A stretch of 64,000 nt of DNA, taken from NCBI RefSeq assembly GCF_023656565.1, contig NZ_JAMOKG010000002.1:1060030-1124029 (forward strand). The letters run 5' to 3'. Source of the DNA: Flavobacterium tyrosinilyticum (GTDB lineage: Bacteria > Bacteroidota > Bacteroidia > Flavobacteriales > Flavobacteriaceae). A program made the position numbers and the translations under genes. Under the pieces are notes generated by a model, which was not told where the DNA came from, ran no database searches, and saw nothing but the letters and a program-made list of their open reading frames with translations. Of this stretch, positions 54,101 through 61,622 are shown one piece after another; within the stretch, counting starts at the first letter, position 1; each line of letters begins with the position of its first letter.

Positions 54101-57100
54101 GATTATGATGCTAATGGCTATACAGAAACAAATACTAATCCTGCTTACGGACTGATAAGCAAATCTCTGTCATTTTATGAATCTAGCCTGTCTTCGTCCA
54201 AAGTATTCAAGCTCCAAAATGTACGATCAAATAATTATGATATTCTAAATGACACCAGTAATGAAACCAATACTGTATATGATGATTTTAATAATCCTAC
54301 AGAGATTATTACTAAAACTAGGTCTGGAGGAGTTAACCAGCAAGTCAGTACTACTGCAATAGCTTACGACCCGCTGATAAATGCCCCTTATATGGTAGGA
54401 AGGCTTAAAAGTAAAACCCAAAACGTAACTGCTTCTGGAGACAGCATGAATTCTAAAGAGATTTATCAATACGGTTCGGGGTCTGAAAGCAATCTATTGA
54501 AGATAGTCCAAAAATGGGGCAACAATACAAACGCTATAACAGAATCCAATGCCTATGATGCTTTCGGAAACGTGATATTAAAAACGATATCTGCATCTGG
54601 TCTTGCAGATAGGCAAACGAGTTTCAAGTATGATCCGACAGGCATTTTGTTAAAAGAGAGCACTGGAATCGAGGGGTTCAAAACGGCATTCGAGTATTAT
54701 CCTAACGGGACTCTTAAATCGGAAAACAGACAGACTGAGTTAGGCGTTTGGAACAATGCACTGCTGACGGGCTACGAATATAATTCCTGGTTCAAGAAAA
54801 CTGTGGTTACGGATTATTTGGGCAAGACGCATACCTATGCCTACATACGCGAAAATGAAAAAGCCAAAATCACGCTGACCGGAAACACTGATGATTCTTA
54901 CAGTGAAGAGCTATTTGATGAATTGGGCAGAAAAATACGCACAGGCATAAAAGGCGTGCACGGCGTTATGTCCTATGTAGATTTCAAATACGATATTTAT
55001 GACCGCAACTTTAGTGTCAGCGAAGCCAACACGGGGGCGCCATTATGGAATACAACTCTGTATGACGTTTACGGGCGTCCTGAAAGCATTACAGATTATA
55101 GGGGGAAAGTATCGACTATAAAATATGATAAGCGAACCACTACAGTTACGGATGGCAGCACCGGTCAGATCAAAACGGGGACTAAAAATGCTATGGGCAA
55201 TTTGGTAGCAATGGTTGAGAGCCCAATAGGAGGAACCATAAATTATAGCTATTTTGCAAACGGAAATCTTAAGGAAACCAGTTACAATGGCACTAAAATA
55301 ATTGTGTCGCAAGACGGTTGGGGACGCAAGACCAGCCTGACAGATCCTTCTGCCGGAAGCTATGCATATGCCTATAATGAACTCGGAGAAAGTACAAAAG
55401 AAACCACTCCAAACGGCACGACAACCTATAAATTGAACGATTGGGGCAAACTCGAAACCAAAACCATAGAAGGCGCTAACACCAAGAGCACCACCCAGTA
55501 CTCTTATACTCCAGACAGCAGGCTGCTTTCAAAGACTGTTTACACTGATGGAGGAGATGCAGGAAAAACAATTATTACCGATTATACTTATGACTCCAAA
55601 AAACGATTAGAAAGCGTTACCGAAACTACAGGCTATGGTGCTGTTTTTACAAATAGGATAGAATATGATGCTTGGGGCAGGATTGAGAAAGAAACCAAGA
55701 CGGCATCTTTAAACGGAAAAACAAGTTCATATAGCACGCAAAATGAATACAAAAATGGCTTTGCATATAAAGTATATGAGCTAAAGAGTGGACAAAAGAC
55801 GAAAACTCTTTGGGAAGCGACCGAGGTAAATGCCCAAGGGCAGGTCACCAAGGCATTGCTGGGCAATGGAATTGCCATTAGCAGGGATTTTGATGCCTAT
55901 GGCTATATCACCAATGTAAAGCATACCTTAGGCACGTCCCTTATCATGGAATTAGGCACCAATTTTGATACTCAGCGTGGGAATCTCAAGTGGCGTAAAA
56001 ACAGCCTTTTCGGAAATGTAACTGAAAATTTCGGATATGACAGCCAAGACCGTCTCATACAGTACCCTAATGCACAGGGTGTGCAGGAAGATCAGGCCTA
56101 TGAAGACGATGGACGGATTAAATCAAACGGATTGGGAACCTATAATTATGGCATCTCAGATAAAAAGCATCAAAATACCTCTATAACGCTGACTGCTCAG
56201 GCCTCAACTGATTATCAGAACAGACCCTTGCAGACAGTCAGCTACAACACTTTTAAGAGTCCGGTTGAAATAGTGGAAGATGGCGGAGATAAAATAAGCT
56301 TTGTGTATAATGCAGACGATAGCCGCAGCGTAATGTTTTATGGAGGCTTAGGGCTCAAAGAAACCCGAACCTACCGAAAGCATTATAGTGCTGAAGGATA
56401 TATGGAGATTAAAGAAAATACGCAGACAGGAGCAATTGAGTTCGTAACTTATGCGGATGGTGACGGATACTCAGCTTCGATTGTTTATAAAAAAACATAC
56501 AGTAGTGAAGGAGCTGTACAGGAACAAATTTTATATTTGCATAGAGATTATCAGGGGAGCATCTTGGCAATAACTAATGAGACGGGAGCTGTATTGGAAA
56601 AAAGACAGTTTGATGCTTGGGGGGCTATTGTAAAAGTGCAGGATGGTGCCGGTAATGCATTAAACGGTCTTACTATTCTTGACAGAGGCTATACAGGTCA
56701 TGAACACCTGCAGAGTGTAGGCCTGATACACATGAATGGACGTCTGTACGATCCTAAACTCCACCGTTTCCTGCAGCCGGATAATTACGTGCAGGATCCT
56801 GGAAACACCCAAAATTATAACCGATATGGCTATGTATTGAATAACCCTCTAAAATATACAGATCCTAGCGGGGAGTTTAAAATTAATTTTAATGACATAA
56901 TCGCTGGGGTGGCAATAGTCGTGGGCGCGGTTCTGTCAGCAACAGGGGTTGGAACTGGAGCTGGAGCCGTCTTAATTGGAGCTGGAGTGGCCCATTTTGG
57001 CGTAGCATATGCTGAGTATAGTAAGACTGGAGACTGGAATGCCGCATCAAATAATGCCGGAATCAGTTTTAGCACGACTATAACCACAGATTTTGGTTAT

Positions 57101-57676
57101 GGCAGTTCTAAAGATAAGCAAAATGGTATTGGCCAATATGCACCTATAGTTAATCCAGAAACTGATAATTCGCTTTTAGGGATCAATGGAACGTCATTAG
57201 AAGCACCTTCCTCTTTGGTTAAGTATGGGCAGTATTTGAAAGACTATGAAGAATGGAAAAAAAAGCCTCTCATTGAAAGATTATTATCTGGTAGGCCGGA
57301 AAATCCTTATATGATTGCGAGCAGTGGAGGTTTAGAATTTATTACAGGTGAAGCAGAGGTCATGCTGTTTGCAAAAGCTGGTGAAAAAGCCTATGAAGTA
57401 TATCATCTGGTAAATAAAGAAACAAAGGCAATTGAGTATGTTGGTAAAACGGGTCAAGGTTTTTTAACAAGATTTGAACAGCATTTACTAGATCCCGCTA
57501 AGCAAGCTTGGATACATAATGTAGAACCAGTTTTATATAAAAGCGGTCTTAGTCGTTACGGAGCTAAATTTTATGAACAAACAGAAATAATTTCTCTTAA
57601 ATTGGAAAAACTATATAATAAGATAAATGCAGTAGCGGAAAAAAACTGGATTAAATACGGAATAAAAAAGCAATAA
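51176..57676 (+). CDS. Large secreted SpvB/FG-GAP/RHS toxin with GIY-YIG-like C-terminal tip
   Basis: The 2166 residues begin with a signal peptide (FTGLSFFASAQ). An SpvB-type domain follows (about 60-330: PEVNLVYNSQSGNGIAGYGW, ISGVSAITR), then FG-GAP/VCBS motifs (DFGGDEKMDF, DFNGDGLTDV, DVNGDGKSDF, DYNGDGKTDF, DYNKDGKTDL at about 378-690), a TcdB-mid-like region (about 780-900) and many YD repeats. The RHS core (RQFDAWGAIVK, RLYDPKLHRFLQPDNYVQDP, NRYGYVLNNPLKYTDPSGE) ends near residue 1900. The tip has a glycine/alanine-rich hydrophobic stretch, then a nuclease-like end: VYHL (Tyr2076), EYVGKT (Tyr2088), TRFEQH (Arg2099, His2103) and FYEQTEI (Glu2134/2137), the order of GIY-YIG catalytic residues. 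The body should form the RHS shell holding the toxin. The immunity gene follows in 3 bp. Confidence 0.9.
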   Translation: MKHFYLAFLFTGLSFFASAQDLGGTPVEGVTIIKKINKAEETQVSGIENNSQISNLSSLAAIPGPTGTSNEVGVTEGQLSVSLSGAANYSIPIAVPAGINGVVPEVNLVYNSQSGNGIAGYGWNISGVSAITRIPRTKFHDGSVGGINLDANDRFALDGQRLILKTGVSYGGANTAYETENFSNVKIKAIGVSPLGANYGPASFLVEYPDGSIAEYGSALESQSIKAWVINYWQNPQGVRISYNYAKAQNNIILTSIKYGALGAAMPINEIKFIYGVRARTEQSYIGGQSILDDKILERIEVKGNGLGFRNYDLKYLANSIGYQRLEKVFESSGDGMRSYNPTVFTYENTSESISYADITTKVNLGNVSSQNAATVSGDFGGDEKMDFLIYPTTGPDTKSKYWLYSDINSGGDNIGFEHKVGAFEAIFPVSWLTWNNKLWSKQGWAVAKKTDANYIFTIYSAGTVSPIYFQYEKTVNFPTVPIQEILYCNSHYSEKIFPKKILSGDFNGDGLTDVIAIDLQLTEAFYNDGSNCDDIGFETIYSKKVYFVDLKRDNTTNFLTYSGELASIITSATKVEVADVNGDGKSDFMIFEKGKATAYTLNDSNQLVLLFDYSDPQIFSNSNFPLLGDYNGDGKTDFMIPGEGNNRTMSWITYTSTGTTVVKTPFYGVWYYPNESNSTHNYFATDYNKDGKTDLIRASGTKLSTSLGRIEIECFSSKGGIFSYPNSASALSASSADINQGILPIFLYTGRGIRSDGKPFNPTLEIAFLGNNKIFYFNSNKDSARDQLLRTITTGNGVREVITYQPLSTSSINENRMSIYTSGYLENYPTVDIEFAPVVQVVTKLEKLSASVYKKQLFAYAGAVSNLEGLGFMGYRASMRTNWFESDNQTISTVSKFDPYLRGAAVENYTYLGMVSPSAALSSPAPNIPRASHITVDNARTATETILATNSIRFSPGAVIKPGAGNAFTAKVTSDYDANGYTETNTNPAYGLISKSLSFYESSLSSSKVFKLQNVRSNNYDILNDTSNETNTVYDDFNNPTEIITKTRSGGVNQQVSTTAIAYDPLINAPYMVGRLKSKTQNVTASGDSMNSKEIYQYGSGSESNLLKIVQKWGNNTNAITESNAYDAFGNVILKTISASGLADRQTSFKYDPTGILLKESTGIEGFKTAFEYYPNGTLKSENRQTELGVWNNALLTGYEYNSWFKKTVVTDYLGKTHTYAYIRENEKAKITLTGNTDDSYSEELFDELGRKIRTGIKGVHGVMSYVDFKYDIYDRNFSVSEANTGAPLWNTTLYDVYGRPESITDYRGKVSTIKYDKRTTTVTDGSTGQIKTGTKNAMGNLVAMVESPIGGTINYSYFANGNLKETSYNGTKIIVSQDGWGRKTSLTDPSAGSYAYAYNELGESTKETTPNGTTTYKLNDWGKLETKTIEGANTKSTTQYSYTPDSRLLSKTVYTDGGDAGKTIITDYTYDSKKRLESVTETTGYGAVFTNRIEYDAWGRIEKETKTASLNGKTSSYSTQNEYKNGFAYKVYELKSGQKTKTLWEATEVNAQGQVTKALLGNGIAISRDFDAYGYITNVKHTLGTSLIMELGTNFDTQRGNLKWRKNSLFGNVTENFGYDSQDRLIQYPNAQGVQEDQAYEDDGRIKSNGLGTYNYGISDKKHQNTSITLTAQASTDYQNRPLQTVSYNTFKSPVEIVEDGGDKISFVYNADDSRSVMFYGGLGLKETRTYRKHYSAEGYMEIKENTQTGAIEFVTYADGDGYSASIVYKKTYSSEGAVQEQILYLHRDYQGSILAITNETGAVLEKRQFDAWGAIVKVQDGAGNALNGLTILDRGYTGHEHLQSVGLIHMNGRLYDPKLHRFLQPDNYVQDPGNTQNYNRYGYVLNNPLKYTDPSGEFKINFNDIIAGVAIVVGAVLSATGVGTGAGAVLIGAGVAHFGVAYAEYSKTGDWNAASNNAGISFSTTITTDFGYGSSKDKQNGIGQYAPIVNPETDNSLLGINGTSLEAPSSLVKYGQYLKDYEEWKKKPLIERLLSGRPENPYMIASSGGLEFITGEAEVMLFAKAGEKAYEVYHLVNKETKAIEYVGKTGQGFLTRFEQHLLDPAKQAWIHNVEPVLYKSGLSRYGAKFYEQTEIISLKLEKLYNKINAVAEKNWIKYGIKKQ

Positions 57677-57679
57677 ATC

Positions 57680-58174
57680 ATGGCAAAAAGAATAAAGCAA
57701 GGCGATATATTTAAAGTAATTGAGAATGGCGAAGTCAGATATTTCCAATATTTCTATACAGATCCAAATTATCTGGGAGGCGATTTAATTTGGGTTTTTA
57801 ATTTAAATAAAGAAACTCAGGATTTTAATGAAATTTTAAATTCAGGATATAGCTTTTATTTTTACACTAAAATTGTAGCTGGCATAAAAATGAAAAAATG
57901 GGAGTATTTAACTAATATTGAAATAGAAGAAAAAATGAATTTTTATCCATCATTTCGCTGGAGAGATATAGAGACCGGATTATGGTATAAGTTGCAATAC
58001 GATAAAAAGCATCTTTTGGGAATGATATTGAATGATGAAGAATCAAAAGTTCCTGTTGTATCTTTTCAGTTTCCTGTTGGAGCAGTTGAATTTATTATAA
58101 AAGGAGCTGATTTTTTTAGAAAGTATTCGACTGAATTTGAAAGGGAGTACTTTGAAATCAATAAGAGGATGTAA
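57680..58174 (+). CDS. Probable immunity protein (Imm26-like)
   Basis: The 164-residue cytoplasmic protein opens with AKRIKQGDIFKVIENGEVRYFQYF, similar to the GDxFxI start of the Imm26 immunity family as I remember it. It is rich in aromatic residues and has no signal peptide. It directly follows the RHS toxin tip and is very AT-rich like that tip, the usual signature of a toxin-immunity pair. It should protect the producer from the GIY-YIG-like nuclease. Family assignment is moderate; the immunity role rests mainly on position. Confidence 0.72.
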   Translation: MAKRIKQGDIFKVIENGEVRYFQYFYTDPNYLGGDLIWVFNLNKETQDFNEILNSGYSFYFYTKIVAGIKMKKWEYLTNIEIEEKMNFYPSFRWRDIETGLWYKLQYDKKHLLGMILNDEESKVPVVSFQFPVGAVEFIIKGADFFRKYSTEFEREYFEINKRM

Positions 58175-58246
58175 AAGCGACTGTTATTAAGTTTAGTGAA
58201 TAAATCCGAGCTCTTCGAAGAGTAATTTCTAAATTTGAAAAAAAAG

Positions 58247-58281
58247 CGCAAATGTCTCTTTAGACTTTTGCGTTTTTTTTT
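58247..58281 (+). terminator. Terminator of the fibre/RHS/immunity operon
   Basis: CGCAAATGTCT pairs with AGACTTTTGCG (one mismatch, 4-nt loop) and is followed by nine T. The left arm and its upstream context recur, damaged, at 59459-59476 behind the second immunity gene. Confidence 0.88.
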
Positions 58282-58715
58282 GCCCGACTCCCTGATCCAT
58301 TAGATGCTGCTTAGCCTAAATGGGTTGGATATGGAATTGCCGCTGCTGCTGCAGGGGCATATCTTTATTCAGGCGATTATATTGAAAAGATGACTCGTGA
58401 AATTGAGGGAATAAAAAGACGAACTTTGGGGCTTCTGGTTTTGTTTATGAATTAGTCGCGACAAAAAATGGTCCTTATCCGAATTTGAATACAGGCGGTA
58501 CAATTAATTTGAAAGTTGGAGATGTTTGGAAATATGGGCAAACAACAAAAGCTAACAGGTATTCAGAAAAATCACTTAAAGCAAAAGGTTTGGAAATGAT
58601 ACCTCTTCCTCCAGGTGGAAATCAAATGGAAATATTAATTCAAGAAAAATATTACATATATGGGTATTTCTTGTTACATGGAGAGAGACCTCCAGGAAAT
58701 CCAATTTTTAGATAA
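58282..58715 (+). pseudogene. Decayed second RHS toxin tip
   Basis: Reading from 58282 gives ARLPDPLDAA, a TAG stop at 58312, then PKWVGYGIAAAAAGAYLYSG and DYIEKMTREIEGIKRRTLG. This is a hydrophobic linker like those following RHS cores. Near 58430 one base is missing. The frame then continues ASGFVYELVATKNGPYPNLN, VGDVWKYGQTTKANRYSEK and LHGERPPGNPIFR to a stop at 58713. The VYEL...KYGQTT...RY...E spacing also recalls GIY-YIG-like tips. No RHS core or start codon precedes it. It is a displaced tip, probably pushed out when the current tip was acquired, with at least two inactivating lesions. Confidence 0.78.
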
Positions 58716-58736
58716 TAATAATTAATAAGATAATAT

Positions 58737-59183
58737 ATGAAACTAGGTTTAGCTCAATATACTTCGGCGGAAATAAAAAAAGAAACTAGATTTTTAATCG
58801 ATTTTTCAGATGAGATGGAAAAATCTTTCACACAAAAAGTATATGGAAAAGATTTAATGGAAATTGTAATTGGAATTGTATGTGTGAGCCCAATCTTTGA
58901 AAATTTTTTTAAGCCAAAACCTCCAAAATATACTAAAGAAAAAAAACATATAAGAAGTGAGGGATTTGAATATGAAGTTGAAAAATGTTTAGAGTATAGC
59001 ATAAAATTAGATTTTGAGACATTTAAAAATTTTTCAGAGATCGAGGCTAAAAAACATTTATCGTTGGAAATTTTAAAATCATTAGAAATTATAGAAACAA
59101 TGAAATCTAAAATTAAAGACTTCGATTTGATAAATTTTAAAAAAGATTTGGAAAATTACTTTGAGGAAAAAGGTTTTATATAA
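58737..59183 (+). CDS. Probable orphan immunity protein
   Basis: A 148-residue, lysine- and glutamate-rich cytoplasmic protein (SAEIKKETRFLIDFSDEMEKSF, quoted in part, to NYFEEKGFI). I recognise no family with confidence. It follows the decayed tip by 21 bp and has the same high AT content, so it is most simply the immunity gene of that tip, kept intact. An intact immunity gene behind a dead toxin would still protect against neighbours that carry the live toxin. Confidence 0.65.
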   Translation: MKLGLAQYTSAEIKKETRFLIDFSDEMEKSFTQKVYGKDLMEIVIGIVCVSPIFENFFKPKPPKYTKEKKHIRSEGFEYEVEKCLEYSIKLDFETFKNFSEIEAKKHLSLEILKSLEIIETMKSKIKDFDLINFKKDLENYFEEKGFI

Positions 59184-59207
59184 TTATTAGTAGAAAGCAA
59201 TTTTAAG

Positions 59208-59236
59208 GATGAGCAGCAATGTTCATCTTTTTTTTT
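59208..59236 (+). terminator. Weak terminator after the orphan immunity gene
   Basis: GATGAG and TTCATC pair around an 8-nt loop (one G-T pair) and are followed by nine T. It lies 24 bp past the immunity stop. Confidence 0.6.
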
Positions 59237-59518
59237 AATTTTTCTAGAGAACTTGAAATAGGCAGAGGGTTTCTTGTTTTGCGGATCAGGTAAATAATAA
59301 AAAATGAAATTCTCAATAAATCATAAATGGGTACAGTAGGGTACAGTAAAAGTTGTACTTGTAGCAAGTCTTATCTAATTGTTCCTTTGTCTGGCAATAA
59401 AATCAGAATGCTTATGCCCCTAGCTCTGCAAAGAGTGCCAGACTTAAATTGAAAAGCTGCGCAAATGTCTCTAGACTGCACCCAAAAGTTTGGACGAATT
59501 TATAATTAAATTTGATAA
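59237..59518. repeat. Degraded repeat region with a broken terminator copy and possible IS end
   Basis: No gene is visible. GGGTACAGTA occurs twice in tandem near 59329 and 59339. GTCTGGCA (59389) and TGCCAGAC (59436) form an 8-bp inverted repeat. GCGCAAATGTCTCTAGAC (59459-59476), with a similar AAATTGAAAAGC lead, copies the operon terminator at 58247 but then runs into TGCACCCAAAAGTTTGGAC (59477-59495), which resembles the ends of IS3-type elements from memory. No transposase remains. Confidence 0.45.
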
Positions 59519-59519
59519 G

Positions 59520-59548
59520 AATGAGCTCGATATTGTATCGGGCTCATT
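59520..59548 (-). terminator. Hairpin after the TPR lipoprotein gene
   Basis: ATGAGCTCGATA pairs with TATCGGGCTCAT (one G-T pair, 3-nt loop), extended by one A-T pair. It lies 11 bp beyond the minus-strand stop. Only a weak T-rich tail follows on that strand. Confidence 0.5.
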
Positions 59549-59559
59549 GCTTTTAAAAA

Positions 59560-61284
59560 TCACTCCAAAATACTAGAAGAATCCTTAATCTCAAAATCAG
59601 CATACCGCCAAGCAGTATCAAAAGAGGTTTTAATTTTTAAAGCCTCTTTTACTTTTTTCTGAAAAGTTAAAGCATTATAAAGTCCGATTAGGGCGAAGCC
59701 GTTTTTTGGGAGCGTTTGTAAATCTTGTTTGTAGATTTTTTCTGCTTCGGCATATTTTCCAGCTTTAAGCAAAACTGTGCCTAAATAATGTCTTACGGAG
59801 AAAAACCAATCTGGTGGTTCATTGTAATTTAACTGATCTTCGATTGCTATTGCTTTTTTTAAAAGTACGATGGCTTTATCTAAATGATTCTTTTTTAATT
59901 CAACTCCTGCTGAAAGTACATTGGCAGCAATTTGAACAAGATCATAAGTGGTATTGATATTCCAAATGGTAACCTCTTTTAAGGTTTTATATTTTGCTAA
60001 TTGCTTCAGAGAAGCAAGCTGTTTTTCGGCATTGGTAATATCATTTTTTCCGATATATGCCATTCCTTTGGCGTAATGCCAAATAGCATTCGGGTATACG
60101 AGATCTTTTTCAGGTTGTGGAATCTCCATAATTTTATCCCACATCGAAAATTTTACAGCGATATAATACGGAATGCTATAATAATGCTGTAAAGTCCCCC
60201 AGCCAGCTTCACGCATGATTTTGGGAGATATATGCTGTTGTAATATCTGTGCCGATTTCCAAGCCAATTTTGAATTTCCTTCTAAAGCAGCGGTAGCCAC
60301 CAAAAAATGATAATTATGCGGATAATAGGCTAGAGGATAGGCGCCTTGTGCATTACAAGCAGTGGAATACAAACTATCAATTCGAACCGCTTCAATGTTG
60401 GAAAGTGTGCCTTCATGATAATCTCCCGTACGAATGTAAATATGAGAAGGCATATGAACCAAATGTCCCGAACCTGGAACTAAAGTTTCTAGTAATTTGG
60501 CACTTTTAAGTCCGTTTTCTGGATGTGAAGATGCTTCTACAGCATGAACCAAAAAATGATGTGCGCCCGGATGTTTCGGATTTTTTGTAATCAATTTGTT
60601 TAAAACGGCAAGTATTTCGGTAGTCCATTTTTTAGGTATTCCAGTGCCTTTTTCATACAAATCCCACGGATGGAGATTCATTTGAGATTCCGCGTAAAGC
60701 GCGCCGATATCTGGATCTGCAGGAAACTGAGTATATACTTTTTTCATGGCTTCGGCATAAGCAATATCAAGCGGTTTTCTGTCTGCGGGAGGATTTTTAG
60801 CATAACGTACCAATAAAGCATCAATCAAAGCGATTTCTTTTGGAGAACATTTGGCAGAAAGTTTTTTAGCTTTTTGAGCCGCATCATAAGCACGCTGAAA
60901 ATTATCTTCTTCCATTCCGGCATTATAATTTGGGCCGAGAACATAAGCAAAACCCCAATACGCCATAGCGCAATTCGGATCTAAACGTGAAGCTTCATAA
61001 AATGATCTTGCTGCTTCGGCATGATTAAATCCGTAAGCCAACATCATTCCCTGATTGAAGTATTGCTGCGCTTCTGGATTATCGGTTGTAATTTTAAAAT
61101 TCACACCATCAAGATCCTTAAATTTTGGCGCTTTCTTGTTTTGGGTGTACCAATCTTTATCGTTCGTTTTCGGAATATAGCACCCTTGCGAAGCGCTGAC
61201 TTTAACTGATTTGGGTTCTGTGTTTTTGTCTTTACAGGAAATAAAAAGAAAAAAAACAGCAATTAGAAAGTAATTATATTTCAT
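59560..61284 (-). CDS. TPR-repeat lipoprotein
   Basis: A lipoprotein signal (FLIAVFFLFISCKDKN) anchors a 574-residue protein. TPR-like pairs start around residue 75 (AQQYFNQGMMLAYGFNHAEA, AARSFYEASRLDPNCAMAYW). A conserved central block follows: HPGAHHFLVHAVEASSHPE, then LVPGSGHLVHMPSHIYIRTG, rich in histidines that may bind a metal. More TPRs close the protein (KAGKYAEAEKIYKQDLQTLP). The family is widespread and lacks a settled function. The histidine-rich centre makes a hydrolase or metal-binding role possible, but this is open. Confidence 0.85.
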   Translation of the reverse strand: MKYNYFLIAVFFLFISCKDKNTEPKSVKVSASQGCYIPKTNDKDWYTQNKKAPKFKDLDGVNFKITTDNPEAQQYFNQGMMLAYGFNHAEAARSFYEASRLDPNCAMAYWGFAYVLGPNYNAGMEEDNFQRAYDAAQKAKKLSAKCSPKEIALIDALLVRYAKNPPADRKPLDIAYAEAMKKVYTQFPADPDIGALYAESQMNLHPWDLYEKGTGIPKKWTTEILAVLNKLITKNPKHPGAHHFLVHAVEASSHPENGLKSAKLLETLVPGSGHLVHMPSHIYIRTGDYHEGTLSNIEAVRIDSLYSTACNAQGAYPLAYYPHNYHFLVATAALEGNSKLAWKSAQILQQHISPKIMREAGWGTLQHYYSIPYYIAVKFSMWDKIMEIPQPEKDLVYPNAIWHYAKGMAYIGKNDITNAEKQLASLKQLAKYKTLKEVTIWNINTTYDLVQIAANVLSAGVELKKNHLDKAIVLLKKAIAIEDQLNYNEPPDWFFSVRHYLGTVLLKAGKYAEAEKIYKQDLQTLPKNGFALIGLYNALTFQKKVKEALKIKTSFDTAWRYADFEIKDSSSILE

Positions 61285-61457
61285 CGCAAAATGGATTTGA
61301 AATTATATAATCAGTGTAAAAGCTCGAAAGAAGAAGGGTAATGCTTATAATGATAGTTTGATCCGGAGAGTATTAGACAAAATTAATTAAAAAAGAAATA
61401 AGTTTGTGTAAATATTTGTTTTTCAGTGATTTGTATTTGTTTGGCTGGGTTTTAGAG

Positions 61458-61552
61458 TTTCACGCAGATTAAAAAGGATTTAAGCAGATTCGCGCAGATT
61501 TTTTTTAATTGATTTGTTTAGATCTGCCTAAATCTGCAAAATCTGCGTGAAA
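61458..61552. repeat. Dispersed CACGCAGATTT palindromic element, copy 5
   Basis: TTTCACGCAGATTAAAAAGG at one end and AAAATCTGCGTGAAA at the other, with inner half-sites AAGCAGATT, CGCAGATTTT and AGATCTGCC. Same family as the copies at 19278, 21839, 33480 and 37263. Confidence 0.8.
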
Positions 61553-61561
61553 AAAATTATC

Positions 61562-61597
61562 AAAAAAATAAGGTCTACACTTTTCAGTATAGACCTT
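61562..61597 (-). terminator. Terminator of the gnd-zwf-pgl operon
   Basis: AAGGTCTA and TAGACCTT make a perfect 8-bp stem with a 12-nt loop. The A-run at 61562-61568 gives T7 on the minus strand, 26 bp past the pgl stop. Confidence 0.82.
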
Positions 61598-61622
61598 GAA
61601 TTATATGGAAATAAATAATTTC

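Larger units (their letters stand above)
61285..61622. other. 338-bp intergenic region with repeat element and terminator
   Basis: No gene is seen. It holds the upstream region of the TPR lipoprotein gene, one CACGCAGATTT palindromic element and the terminator of the pentose-phosphate operon. Confidence 0.8.

Noticed and set aside
51176..57676. RHS protein considered as a T6SS effector
   Set aside because: It has a Sec signal peptide and no PAAR domain or VgrG/Hcp neighbour, so cytoplasmic loading on a T6SS is unlikely.
59477..59495. Complete insertion sequence at the right edge of the toxin locus
   Set aside because: Only a possible terminal fragment is seen; there is no transposase frame or matching second end nearby.
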